Source: Rotaria sordida
Lineage: Eukaryota; Rotifera; Eurotatoria; Philodinida; Philodinidae
DNA: 64,000 nucleotides
Assembly: GCA_905250125.1 (NCBI GenBank)
Contig: CAJNOL010000845.1
Coordinates: forward strand, 1-64,000
Direction: 5' to 3'
The position numbers and the translations under genes were made by a program. Below are positions 31,440 through 43,466 of this stretch, one piece after another. Under the pieces are notes generated by a model, which saw nothing but the letters and a program-made list of their open reading frames with translations, was not told the DNA's origin and did no database searches. Numbering within the stretch: position 1 is the first letter of the stretch; each line of letters begins with the position of its first letter.

Positions 31440-34400
31440 ATGACTTCTCGTCGTGGAATATTTTTTAATTCAAAATCACGTACTAATGATAAAATAACTC
31501 AATTATCAACAGCAATATCAAATCAAGATACAACTAGTAATACAAATCAAACAGGAGGAACAGTTAAGAAAAAAATTATATTAAATCATACAAAACGAAC
31601 TATAAATAAAACAATTTATTCTGGTCCAAGAAAAATTTTTAGTACAAATTATAAAGTATTTTAACAAATTATAAAACTTTTTTTTTTCCATTTAAAAAAT
31701 TTTTTTCTAGGCTAATCGTACACAATTAAATCATAAAGCTTTTTTTGGTGGTAATACCGATGAATATGATCTAGATAATAATCAAACAACAACAACAATT
31801 AATACTCTTCGTTCAAAAACAATAATGCAACATAGTACAACAAAAACTGATTCAAAACAGGTCAGTGATTAAAATATAAAATCTTAATAAATTAATTTTT
31901 TTATGCTTGTTTTTAAAAGATACATACAACTGTTTCAACTTTTCGACAACCAACAACATGTTCAGAACTTGATGAAACACAAAGTTATATTGATGATATG
32001 GATTATCTGTTAGCAGGATTTCAACCTGGAAAATTACTTGGAGATCGTTGTCTCAGGTGAAATCATACTTGAAAAATTTACGATTTATTTCATTTTTGAT
32101 GCATTGATAAAAGTTTCGGATTTCTCTGCAGAAATTTTCATAAAATATCGTGATACATAAGTTTGTTTTGAATTTTATTCCAGAACTCTTTCTTCTATCG
32201 TTATGTTTCATATTTTCATCACATACGAATTTATACTATTCTAATGTACATATATTGTTATACATTTATTTCTTTTTCTTTTTATTAGTGCGATTAAATT
32301 TGCTGAATTATGTACTAAAGCATCATTTCGTATGCATATACAAACAGAAAGTGCACTCGAACGTATATTCAATTTATTAAAAGATGCGCCAGATGTACCG
32401 GTAATGAAAATTTATTATTATTATTATTTTTGTTTTAAATATTCTTCATTGTATTTTATTTAGAGTTTAAATTTATGCACAGCGTTTATTTTATATATAC
32501 TTTCATTAGACATATTAACATCACAAATGAATTCAGATATTATACGTTTAATGTTAGATTTAGTTACAAAGAGTTCAACAATAAATATTGATGATCGAGA
32601 ATATAAGAAAATGAAAGAACGAATATTAATAATTAATAATAAATCATTATCAGAAGATATTTTTTATGAAGAAAGATTTAATGTAAACAAAAAAAAGATC
32701 TTTTTTTTTAATTGGTAATTTTTATGCCGTATTTTTTTTGTATCTTATTAGACATGCGATATTATTCTTGAAACATTTGTTAATATTTCTCATCATAATT
32801 TAAAAGAATCTTTACAAGATGAAATACGTATATTAGGTGGTTTTGATCAAATAATTAATGCAGGTGAGATATTATTTATTTTTTAATAATTTATTTATAT
32901 TTAATTTATTAAATATAGTTTATTCAATAATCCAAGATTTATCAAATAATGATTTTCAATGTTATCCATTATCAGAATTATCATTACGTTATAGAAAATT
33001 ATGTCGATTTATTAATATGTTAGAAGAATTTTCAAATGAAAATTCTGAACAATCATCAAAATTACATTTAGATGTTAATCGAATGTATATTGCTCAGTAT
33101 AATCAATATTCCTTATTTCATTCCTTATCAAAGTATAATTTTTCTAGAAATCATAAATATAGTTCTTTGTTTTTATTTTCAATATTCTAACTTTTTAAGA
33201 TTACTTGATCTTTCGCTTATTTGGCTTCAACAATATTCATCGATGAATGAAAATAGTGCTGCAACTACAACAACAACTAATATGAAAAATTTAAATATAC
33301 ATCATCTATTTCGAGATGGATGTAAGACAATCATGTCTATACTTGTGATTTTTACTAATGATTGCGGTAAGTTTATCAAACATAAATTTTTGTGATTATT
33401 TAAATTAATACGTTTAAGAAATCTATTGTAAAATTTAGTTGAAGAAATTAAATCCTAGAAAGAATATTTGAAAATTTAATAATAAAAGACAAAATGTTAA
33501 AGGTAGCTATTAGGTTTTCACTGCAGAATAGGATATATGTAGGCTTCTAGACAAGGACTTCTTCTATCTAATGGCGTATATATTATCAGATTCTACTCCG
33601 CACTATTTGCTCTATCGACATGTGGCGCCATCTGTCGACAGATCAATAGTATACAAAAGAACTTGCTGATATGCTTATTATTAAATAGGGAAAGCCTACA
33701 CATATTCCTTTCTATAGTCAAAAAAAATCACCGAAAATCGTCTTTAATAGATTGTTATTTTTACAAAACAGGTTTGAGTATATTAAAGCATCTAGAGATT
33801 GGAAACAACAGAGTGATCTTCTAACGAGGAAAGATCTCCAAATAATAAATCGCTTTCGAACTTGGACCATATTCAATCGATTTGATCTAGTGAATAGATA
33901 AATATTCTAGAATGATTCGCGTTGCTAGTCCTTTAGTGCTGAGATTTAGAATGTTTAGTACATTTTTCCTGTGGGATCCTAGTTTTCAAGAGAAATCATA
34001 CTTTTGAATTTTGACTTGAAACTTTGTAGACTAGCCTGTAGAAAAAAATTCAGGATTTTCTGATCAAGTATTTCAGAGATGTCCGTTGCGGCTGAAAATC
34101 TGCCGCTGCCGCGGTAGTTTTTAAAGAAGTGTTTCTAATTTCACTGCTGCAACTATATTTGACCAGAGATATTGGTACTAGTCCATCAGATTCATTCAAT
34201 CTCGGGATGTTTCATTTTTAAACCCTGAAATTCTACTAAATTCATGCAGTTTTTCAATGTCCTTCAAAAAAATCCTGCCGCGATGGACATCTCTGAAATA
34301 TCTCCAAGATACAAGCCTTCCAAAATATCAATATCTTTTACAGTAACCGTGGAAAAGCACCTATATATTAAAAAACTCATATCTCGGAGAGTCTTGGTCA

Positions 34401-37162
34401 AAAAATTCTGAATTTTTTTTCTACGAATTAATCTAATCGGTTTCTTTATGTGAGCTAACTTCCAGGCTAAAATTCAAATGTATAATTTCGCTTGAAAACT
34501 AAGGTCCTACAGGAAAAATTCAATATCTTAGTAACAAGGACTCAGCAGCTCGAATCACTCTATAGTATTTACTTACTCATTAGACTCTATCGATTGGATA
34601 TAGTTTCAACTTTATAGCGACCTATCATTTGGGAGCCTTCCTTCGTAAGCATTTGATATAGACAAAATCGATTTGATAAATACAGCGATATTAGTAAGCC
34701 TAATATCGATGAGTGTTTGTGCAAAAATATGTGTTGAAATGTATCCGTTCTAGATTTATATTAAATATTTTTAATCTATTGAAACTCGAACTCTATCGGA
34801 ATTGAGATTAGGTTTCAATTTACTATGTAGAACTTTGTTAAGTAGTTGATATGTGTTAACCACTCTCGATACGAATAAGAATCGATATATAGAATAAACA
34901 CGTTTGTTTTTTTTCTGAGGGATTTATTACTTCTCAATTTTGTTCTTTTCTATTTTAGAAATCATTTGTGATCGTTTAACATCAGATAATCGATTCTTTT
35001 CAAATTTATTTCGTTTACTTGTTACTATTGAAAAAAGTTCATTTAGTAATGAAGATAAATTTGATACACTTGCATTGGTTTGTTAATTTAATTTAATTTT
35101 TACATTTATTTTATAAAAATTTCTTTCTAGACGCTTAATTTATTAATTAATCTCGTACAAAATACAAAACATGTCTATAAATATTTAATGGAAGAAAATA
35201 TGCCTGATGGAAATCCATTAAAAATTTATGAATATCTTGCTAAAGTATGAATTTAAAAAAAAAGAATACAATTTTTTAATTAACTAATTTATTTTTTGTG
35301 GATTCCACAACAAGCGTCAGACTCATTTCAAAATCTTCGTTAGAAATTGAAAGTTCTAAATAGTACACTTTCTGCTTTTTACTCTGATGAAAATTTATAT
35401 TTAAGATGTCAATGATGATGGATATTGATGCATTGCTTTGCCACAGTCGTCATACATAAAAAATGTGAACTGAACAAGTTATAACTTTGGGAAATAATTC
35501 ATAATTAGTGTTTCTAAGCTTAAGTAGAGCCCATCGAGTTTGGTTCTAAAAGCTTTGAGTCGACTGATTCCAGAAATTTTTGGGCCCGATGGGCTCTTCC
35601 CACAAAAGATTAACCCTTTGACGGCAGACTTCGCGAATCAGTTCTCTTTTTAGGTCTTCGTACACATATGACATAAATTTTCTGAAGATTTTTTCTTTCA
35701 GTTGTTTGAGGTACAAGAAAAGGAAAATATCTAGCCGTAAGTCCCGTTGATTTACATCCCTGTACAGGTCGCCCTATTGTAATTTTTGAAGTATGATAAC
35801 TTTGTAAAATTTCATACATAAATTACAAACGAAAGTCTACCGATTTAGATCACTTTCTGATTTCCATTTTGTAAAGCAAATATGAGTTAAGGACTAATAA
35901 ATCAACCATATGAAAGAATAATTTTTCTATATCATCTGACAGATTTTCTTATACATTCAATAAAACTAGTTTTCATATCAACTTTGCCGATTGCTCTTCT
36001 TTTAGAATTATAATCAATTACCGAAATTAATTTTTGAATAATTCATTTAATTTTTGAATCATTTTTTCCAGTAAATCCCATATGAAGTTGATGGATAGTA
36101 GATAGCATTATAACTTCTCTTTTATCATATCATTTCTATGCCAGTATATTATCTCTACTTTTGCAAATATGTTGACATCTCCTAATTTTATCTTCAAACT
36201 TAGATAAATCCATTCTGTTTACTATTATAGAACAATATGCGCCCATTGACCTTGCATATAATTTTTCAAAAAATGCAGAACTTGTGAATCAACTATCTAA
36301 GAATAAATTATGATCTTTATCTAAGTAATTAGTTATTCCTATATACTATAGATGAAACCAATCAGTAATCCCTTTACTAGCCTATTCGAATTTTGAAACT
36401 GTAAATTTACGGGTTTCGCCATCAAAGGGTTAATCAATCAGGTTCGGATCCGAAAACTCTTGAACCCGATGGATTCTACCATCAAGATAAACAAAGCATG
36501 GAGTGCCAATTAAAAAAAAAAGAGAATTTCAGTTCGAAAGCGATCGGTTATCCTTGTTGTAAAATAACTACAGTCTACTAGAGAGTTTTCACTTAACATA
36601 TTTTTCTATTATGAAACTAAAGAACACATACATGTGAGTTTCATATGTTAGTCTCAAAAGAGTTGTCCTAATAAATTTTTATTTTAATTTAAGTTATTTT
36701 GTGAACAAGAATCATCAGCTGCTCGAGCTGAATCTCTTGAAGAAAATGATTGGATGATGGAAGATGTTGATGATGATGATTTTGATGAACAATCAAATAC
36801 AAAACCTACAAATGAAAATGGAACAAATTTTAATCGTGCTTTACAAAAAGCAACTGGTCATATGGAAAATACATTTGTTGCAGCATTTGCTGGTGTAATT
36901 TTAGCTGTTATTTTATTACGAGATCGAACAACATATGTATCACAAATACAAGAATTAATGCCACAGAAAAAATTTGATACAATGGCATTTATATTAAAAA
37001 AATTCTTTGTATTTATGGATATGTCGGTATGTTCTAATTTGACTTTTTTTTTTTTTTGTTAATTTTAATTTTTCTTTTTCTTATATACAGCATGCATTTA
37101 CACCATCTGGTGTAAAAATTCTTGAAGAAATTATTTCAATGGTCTTGTCATTATGTGGATAA
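31440..37162 (+). CDS. WAPL: WAPL (wings apart-like) cohesin release factor
   Basis: Twelve exons joined by GT-AG introns with matching phases: 31440-31655, 31711-31860, 31920-32056, 32289-32400, 32464-32682, 32752-32863, 32919-33132, 33200-33366, 34959-35077, 35131-35244, 36694-37026, 37091-37162; 654 residues. The WAPL domain starts at DDMDYLLAGFQP and continues RCLSAIKFAELCTKASFRMHI, through LNLCTAFILYILSLD, to LNLLINLVQ and VAAFAGVILAVILLRD near the C-terminus. WAPL binds Pds5 and SA/Scc3 and opens the Smc3-Scc1 gate to unload cohesin in the nucleus. The N-terminal region is short (about 150 residues, Lys/Thr/Asn-rich) compared with the long N-terminus in vertebrates and flies. Two introns are enlarged by mobile elements (33367-34958 and 35245-36693); the others are 53-232 bp. 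An AATAAA lies at 37347. Confidence 0.92.
33822..34648. mobile_element. Foldback element, copy A, in a WAPL intron
   Basis: Inverted arms of about 280 bp: AATAAATCGCTTTCGAAC, AATAGATAAATATTCTAGAA, CCTAGTTTTCAAG and TGTAGAAAAAAATTCAG on the left are mirrored on the right by TTCTACGAATTAAT, CTTGAAAACTAAGG, TTTACTTACTCATTAG. The same family occurs at 39.08-40.27 kb. A hAT MITE is inserted in the centre. Confidence 0.7.
34074..34295. mobile_element. hAT MITE nested in foldback copy A
   Basis: Termini CAGAGATGTCC / GGACATCTCTG (222 bp). The flanking 8-mers AAGTATTT and AAATATCT differ at two positions, as expected for an old 8-bp hAT duplication. The interior is GC-rich near the ends (CTGCCGCTGCCGCGG, CCTGCCGCGATG). 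Foldback copy B lacks this insertion. Confidence 0.75.
35610..36433 (-). mobile_element. piggyBac transposon remnant in a WAPL intron
   Basis: TTAA-CCCTTTGACGGC at the left and GCCATCAAAGGG-TTAA at the right give the TTAA target duplication and CCCTTTGA ends typical of piggyBac. The minus strand still carries fragments of the C-terminal third of a transposase: a WHRNDMI-like and STIHQL-like block (near 36100), a DYN-type block, an FIWLIY/LNSY-like helix region, then VPQTTERKN...CVRR..KRTDSR near 35640-35720, matching the Cys-rich tail. Several frame changes separate the blocks. 824 bp, so internally truncated and inactive. Confidence 0.75.
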
Positions 37163-37599
37163 TGAAATGGAAGCAGATATATTTCATTTTTTGTATATAT
37201 ACGTAGACTTTTGCACTTTGTGTTTTTTGTTTTATTCTATCATTGTATTAAATAATATTTATGATGAATATGAAAATACTGATCATTATAGTCATAATGT
37301 ATTGCAGCTAATATAGATGACTTTCATAGTGATTAACAATTGTTGAAATAAATTATAGAAATTTTAATGATTCATGTAGTTTATTAGAAAATCACTAGAA
37401 AAAAAAAAAAAAAAAAAAGAAAACAAAGTTTTTGAAGTAGTGTTTTTGTTTTTTTATTGTGATACAATTAGTAATAAATTTTTTTTTGTCACGTCAAAAT
37501 AATTCATTAAGACTTTCGTATTTCTGATTAATGGATAAGATTGTTCGTCGAAAGATCTCAAATGAATCTGAAGTGTATATACGAAAATATTTCTGTTTT

Positions 37600-38265
37600 A
37601 TTTATCCTTCCGTCCGTTTTTGAAGATGATTAGAATATGAAAAATTTCAAAAGTTCATCAGATAGAAGTACTTTAATATAGTCTACGGTAATTTTATATA
37701 CATCAGTAATATTGTTATAAGAAATAGAAGAATACGAATGAACTATTCTTTGATCTATTTCAAGTGTTTATGCAAAAAAAATGAAAGCGCTCTCGAATGT
37801 TCTTTCATCGTTTTTTTTTTTATAAATAATTTAAATATTATTATAAGAAGTAACCAAATTAAAATAATTCAAAGAAGAAGAAGAAGAAGCATCACTTTCG
37901 TATTTCAAAATGTTGAAGTGACAATTTTTTCTCTCCTTGAGATGATCTGAAGGAATAGCTTGTTGATGAATTCCAAGGCTTTGGGTGTAAACAAGAATGT
38001 TTTCGAATATTCTTTCATTTCTTATGTGCTTCTTCGTAAAAAGAACATGACCTTTTCAAAGTCACATCAATCATTTTTTATGCTTTCAAGCTTATAATAG
38101 ATATTGACTTTCACTTCGGTGACAACGGCTTTTTGTAATAGAATTAATCGTGTCGTATTAACACAAAAAATATAAACTATCCTCAGATGTGACATTTCGT
38201 GAATGTTAACAACTGGATGTTGATTAAATGCTTCACATATAATCATAAAAAAAAATTTTTTCACT
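37600..38265 (-). pseudogene. Relic of an ART-TPR paralogue downstream of WAPL
   Basis: The minus strand at 38067-38264 reads NQHPVVNIHEMSHLRIVYIFC, which parallels GQHLLPDINGMSNLDAVYIFC in the N-terminal domain of the 4.3-kb ART-TPR gene. Further along the minus strand (38060 down to 37680) are two drifted copies of the TPR DNA unit (near TCAGTAATATTGTTATAAG and GATGATCTGAAGGAATAGC). The linker and ART domain are missing. A deleted and decayed family member. Confidence 0.6.
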
Positions 38266-38269
38266 ATCT

Positions 38270-39080
38270 ATTGAATTGAAATAAATAAACGCATTCGATC
38301 TGGATAACATTATAAATATTCTTGATACAATTTTGTAATCGTGGAAGACTTTTTTTTGGTAATCTGTTTTAGTTTTATTAATATTCAAGTCCAATTAGAT
38401 AAGAAGGTAATTTTGAACAATTCTTCGCCTTAATTGTATAGTGTCTGATTGATTTGATGCTAAAGTTGTAACTATAGTATTAAAAGACGGAAGTTGACAT
38501 GACTAAGACGCTCTAGCCACTTGAGCTTGACATAAAGAACAATTAAATAAATACAAGAAAATAATTTTATGTGAATAAGTCGACAAACACATCTAAAATT
38601 AAACAGAACTCTTGTTAGTTTAAAAATATAAATCTCTTGTTATGAAATAAAAAGTCAAAATTAGTTGTTATAATATTTCATCAAGAAGTTCATGTTTAAC
38701 ATGTTTCTTTAGTTTTTGGATGCCAGTGTGAATGTTCGACTTCTCTGGACTCACAACTATCCTATACTAATTTTTTGTGTAAAATACGATCTAAAAAGAA
38801 TATTGAAGTATAAGAGTAGAAATATTGACTTTTCATCCCACACATAACCGCAAGATCACAGTCACTGGAATATATTACGATTAATTTTTGTTTTTCATCA
38901 TCGATATGAATTCATAAACCAAAATATAATTATATTGATTAATTTCCTCTTTTACTATAGTGAAACTGTAAGCACATGTTTTTCTAAAATGATTATACAA
39001 AGCATGTTTGAAATCATTTTCGAAAAATCACCAAAATTTAATTAAACTTTCAGCAATGATATCAATATTTTAATTTTTCA
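38270..39080. other. AT-rich spacer
   Basis: No gene recognised. A block near 38775-38850 (ACGATCTAAAAAGAATATTG, AGTATAAGAGTAGAAAT) recurs with drift near 58075-58125, so it is a dispersed repeat of unknown type. Confidence 0.4.
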
Positions 39081-39082
39081 TC

Positions 39083-40274
39083 TAACGAGAAAAGTTTCGC
39101 AAGTGATAAATCGCTTTCAAGCTTGGACTATATTCAATCGGTAGAGTCTAGTGAATGGATAAATACCATAGAGAGTGATTCGAAATGTTTGATCTTTGTT
39201 ATTGAGATTTCGTATGTTTAAAGGGATCGATTAGACTAGTTTGTAGGAAAAAATTTCATAATTTTTTGACCGAGTATCTCTTTCAAAGTATTTTTAAATA
39301 GATAAACTTGAATGTGAATACAGTATCATATTTAAAATTAAAAGGAAAATGCAGTAATAATTATTTTAAATTTCTTTTATTCTATTCAATTAGATGAAAA
39401 AGTAGAATTTTCGACCAGTGTCCGTTAGAAACAGCTTGTAAATTCGGTCATCATCGGTACAGTTAACAAATAATATTCAGAACATCGAATCTTCACGAAA
39501 TATACAGATAACTTGACAACAATACACAAATCCAATTATTAGTTTCAAGTTTTAAGAACTGCAACGTATATGTCATAATTTTTAAATAGATAAACTTGAA
39601 TGTGAATACAGTGTCATATTTAAAATTAAAAGGAAAATGCAGTAATAATTATTTTCAATTTCTTTTATTCTATTCAATTACATGAAAAAGTAGAATTATG
39701 ACATATACGTTGCAGTTCTTAAAACTTGAAACTAATAATTGGATTAATAATTGGATTTGTGTATTGTTGTCAAGTTATCTGTATATTTCGTGAAGATTCG
39801 ATGTTCTGAATATTATTTGTTAACTGTACCGATGATGACCGAATTTACAAGCTGTTTCTAACGGACACTGGTCGAAAATTCGACTTTTTCATCTAACTGA
39901 ATAGAATAAAAGAAATTTAATAATTATTACTGCATTTTCTTTCAAAGTACTCAAACATTCCACAGTAATCATGGTAAAGCGTCTATCTTTTAAAAAATTT
40001 ATATCTCGGAGGGGACTTAGTGAAAAAAATTCTGAAATTTCTTTCTATAAACTAGTCAAATCAATGTCTTTATATGAGCAAAGTTTCAGGTCAAAATTCA
40101 AATGTATCATTTCGCTTGAAAACTAAGGCTCTATAAGAAAAATTCAATATCTCACTAATAAAGATCCAGCAGCTCAAATCATTCTAGAGTATTTACTTAC
40201 TCATTAGACTCTATCGATTGGATGTAGTTTCTATCTAAAAGTGATTTATCACTTGGAAACTTTCCTTTCGTAAC
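39083..40274. mobile_element. Foldback element, copy B
   Basis: Same family as the WAPL-intron copy A: TAACGAG...GATAAATCGCTTTC at the left, and TTTACTTACTCATTAGACTC ... CACTTGGAAACTTTCC at the right, inverted relative to each other. Its centre is occupied by a different insertion (39291-39940). Confidence 0.7.
39291..39940. mobile_element. Complex palindromic insertion with 12-bp target duplication
   Basis: Bounded by direct TCTTTCAAAGTA on both sides. The interior has a unit starting TTTTTAAATAGATAAACTTG and running through GGAAAATGCAGTAATAATTA to AAAAAGTAGAATT twice in direct orientation (from 39291 and again from about 39568). About 250 bp of the first unit (39410-39566) then returns inverted on the right (39695-39890) with nearly perfect identity. 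No open frame. The arms are so similar that the event must be recent. Confidence 0.75.
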
Positions 40275-40279
40275 AAAAA

Positions 40280-41900
40280 TATGTTTCTTTCAGATGACAT
40301 GTAAGTACATGACTAAAGTTGTTAACAATCAATTGTGTAATATCAAGAATCTCATACACAAATATTTACTTCAATAGTACCACTCACATGCGTCTCAACT
40401 GTCGTCACTAAAATTAGTGCAAATATAATTCTATAAATATAAAAATATAAAAATAATTTTATTTTACTATCGTAGGAAGTAAATCAAATATTGCCTTATA
40501 TGGCAAATGTTCTTTTTCTTAACTAAATATTGATTTTTATATAGATTAGTAATATATGATTTTTGTAAATTAAAGAAAAGAAAATTTTTTTTTCATTAGT
40601 GATGTAATCAAACATTTTGTACATGATTTTCAAAAGAATCAAAATTGTTTTCAAATGTTCTCTTATAAATTTACACATTCATATCAGAATTTATACAAAA
40701 ATTGATCATTTAGTTTTTCTTTTCGAATAATAATAACAACATAAATTCGATTATTATGCATGATTAATTACAATAATCGTTGAAATATTTTTATATAGAA
40801 AACACTCAAAAGAGCGCAAAATAATATCCACGTGCATTGTATCAATCGATAAATAAATTTTATATATGCGATAAAAATAACACGAAAAAAGAAATATTAT
40901 ATTCTTATTTTTTTTTTTAAAGAAACATATAATATCGAATGCGGTAACAATAATTTTCGTTTTGAATATCTTTCTATTAAGGAATATAGTATAAAGTCGA
41001 TTATTGTTCGTAAGATGCATAATATAGATTATTGATAAATCAATGATTATTTATCTTTCAATTTCGATCAAAGAAAATGCACTTATACTGGATTTACAGT
41101 ATATTTTTTAATTACATTACTATCTATTTTCTATAATAGAAAGTTGTATGACAATAGATGATATAAAGAAAAATAATTTTTGCAATACTTTTATCACACC
41201 TGAAGGATGTGCCTGTGATTTTGAGTGCGACGTGGCAGTACTACTGTTAGGAAGGTTGACAGCTATATTCTTAGATACTGAGTCTTTTTTAAATAATATT
41301 GAATCTTTTGTTAAATCTTCGACTGATAGGAGATTGTTTAGAAATTAAAAACCTTATGAAAGTTTTACTCTTGATGTTTTTTTTTCAATACATTAAATGT
41401 TCCATAAAAATCTGAATGATTATTGAATATTATATTTAATGAATTGATTTATCGATGATTTATTTTATGTTGTGTTATTAAATTTCTCGAATAATTATCT
41501 TTCAAAATAAAATCAGAAGCATGCCTATATAAAATTTCTAATATTTCCTAACGTATATTAACAAAAAAATGAGAGAGAGAGAGAGAAAAATAAATATACT
41601 AATATGCATTTGGATGGTTTATCAAAGATATACCTATTGATTTATTGATCAAATTTTAAAGTAATATGTATTTTAAGATTATATATCCTACACATATGTG
41701 TGTTTCTATCCTTCTGATAATTTAGACTGATTGAAGATTTTTTCTTTTTTTTTTTTTATCTTGATTGTCATAAATATTTTAACAATTTATTTTCAATTAC
41801 ATCTTCACATATATATACAAAAGTATTTTGATTGTAACAAACAAAAATTAGATGTAAAATACATATGCAAATTGACTTGGAATGTAAACGATATTGATCA
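40280..41900. other. AT-rich spacer
   Basis: A 66-codon frame at 41148-41348 (+) starts with ATG and has a Cys-containing segment (EGCACDFECD), but shows no family, splice context or promoter. I regard it as unproven. A short GA microsatellite lies at 41572-41585. Confidence 0.4.
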
Positions 41901-41902
41901 TT

Positions 41903-42031
41903 CTAGGACGAACCAGAATTTTGTCCATCATTGCCATTGCTTGTGTAGGTAAGAGCTGTTGTGTTGTCGCTCTCACAATTACCACTGGTCATCATTCCAG
42001 CTGCTGTGTTATCAATTGATGGATCAAACAT
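41903..42031 (-). CDS. MF(D/N)P micro-protein, copy 1 (42 aa, intronless)
   Basis: ATG at 42031, TAG at 41903-41905. The product begins MFDPSIDNTAAGMMTSG and ends in an Asn/Gly/Ser tail (NGNDGQNSGSS). It is polar and Thr/Ser/Asn/Gly-rich with no signal peptide or membrane segment. It aligns end to end with the two spliced genes at 58868 and 63673: MFDP-xxxD, then a small-residue pair, then a hydrophobic (G/V/N)M(M/F), then a polar acidic-Thr/Ser tail. The two intron positions of the family fall inside uninterrupted codons here. TATAAAAGCAAG (minus strand, 42073-42084) and a CRE palindrome lie upstream. Function unknown; an intrinsically disordered stress or structural peptide is possible. Confidence 0.6.
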   Translation of the reverse strand: MFDPSIDNTAAGMMTSGNCESDNTTALTYTSNGNDGQNSGSS

Positions 42032-42076
42032 GATGATTATTATGAAATGATTTTACTTTCATATTCTTTATTCTTG

Positions 42077-42084
42077 CTTTTATA
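42077..42084 (-). promoter_or_regulatory. TATA box of micro-gene copy 1
   Basis: TATAAAAG followed by CA, 46 bp before the ATG. The same TATAAAAGCA string precedes copy 2 at 58807. Confidence 0.55.
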
Positions 42085-42149
42085 GTAAATTATTCCATAA
42101 TAAGTTGGAAAACAAATGTTAAGATTACACAATTGCTTATGCCGTGTAT

Positions 42150-42157
42150 TGACGTCA
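42150..42157. promoter_or_regulatory. CRE palindrome upstream of micro-gene copy 1
   Basis: TGACGTCA, the full CREB/ATF site, 65 bp upstream of the TATA box. Copy 2 has the identical 8-mer 66 bp from its TATA box. Confidence 0.55.
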
Positions 42158-42427
42158 TCATATCAGTGTGGCTTACGAAATCAGACATGACAAAGAACGA
42201 GGAACAAAAACCACCAACGCGTTATTCTTACGTAGATTTGGATGTTTCCAACGATTTTTCTTCCAAGAATGATTTCTTCTTTTGTTTATTATGATTTCTG
42301 ATGACGCACGATACGTATGATTTTTATTTGTTAAAGGAAGTTATATTGAAATGTCAAGTCCAAATGAAATAAATCTAATCTTTACCACGTTGAAATATGA
42401 AACGAAATAAAATGTTGATAGTGAGAA

Positions 42428-43466
42428 GTGCCACGAGCTGTGGTACTTAATTGATTTTTTTCAAATTTTGATTTTATTTACATATTTTTAAAAGTACACC
42501 AATTATAAAAAGCAACTAAGGGGAATAGGGATAAATTTTTGATAAAAACTTATATATATATATATATGATTAGATTCAGTTTTTGATGCTCATTCTGAAA
42601 ATGACGTTTATTTTCAGTTTTTATTTAAAAAAAAATATGGCAATCATGTGTAAAAACCAGCTGAAAATGTAGAAACTTCGATATCTCGAGTTGTGCTTGG
42701 TTATCCAAATTTTTCTTTTCATTATTATATAGCCCCACAGTTCTACCATCCACTGTAAAAATTTTCAACCTTAAAGAGTTGACTATGCAAAAGATATTCA
42801 GTGATTAAATTCAACTATTAGCGACCATAGAATGGCATCTAGAGCTGGAGGTTGACATATTTTGTAGGCCAACTCATCATTCTATATTATATCAATCAAA
42901 AATAGTACGCTTCTGAGTCGACATCTGTGAGATCAACATCTTCAGTTTAAGGGAAAGGATCTCAGATTAGAAATTTAATATCTTAGTGACGATTTGAGCT
43001 ATTGAGATGCGATTGGTGCACTTTTGAAATATGTATGTGAGGTAAATCCTACTCTGGTCGGAGATTAAAATGTCGAAAGGTAAAAATATCGAATCATAAA
43101 AATGTCAAAAGTAAAAATGTCGAACCATAAATACGCCGAAGTATAACAATGTCGACCCATTGAAAGGATGAGGGTGTGAATATGCGGGTCCGGGCGAGGA
43201 TGTGAATGAGAGTGTGGATGTGCGGATGTGGGTAGGGATGTGAGTGAGGATTTAAATGTATCGGTGTAGGTGAGGATATGGATGTGCGGATGTGAGAGTA
43301 TCATATTCTTTTTTTATATACTCACCGATCCATATCCTCATGGACACGCATTTTTACATTTCGAAATTCTAAATTTTCGATATTTTTACCTTTCGACTAA
43401 AATAGGGTGAATCGTATGTGAAATCGAAATTTGAAAAAAATCAATTGAGCACCACAGGTCGTGACT
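42428..43466. mobile_element. TIR element with a nested second TIR element
   Basis: Termini TGCCACGAGCTGTGG, then TAATTGATTTTTTTCAAATT at the left are mirrored by AATTTGAAAAAAATCAATTG, CACCACAGGTCGTGAC at the right. The interior has no transposase frame. A second TIR element (43066-43402) is inserted in the right half. Confidence 0.65.
43066..43402. mobile_element. Inner TIR element carrying a GT-rich minisatellite
   Basis: TTAAAATGTCGAAAGG, TAAAAATATCGAA at the left and TTCGATATTTTTACC, TTTCGACTAAAATA at the right are inverted. The core (43155-43300) is a degenerate GGATGTGAGTGA / GTGTGGATGTGCGG minisatellite, followed by a short CA-rich arm (CTCACCGATCCATATCC). Confidence 0.6.

Noticed and set aside
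41148-41348. 66-codon frame with a Cys-rich segment
   Set aside because: No promoter, splice context or family. Frames of this length occur by chance in such DNA.
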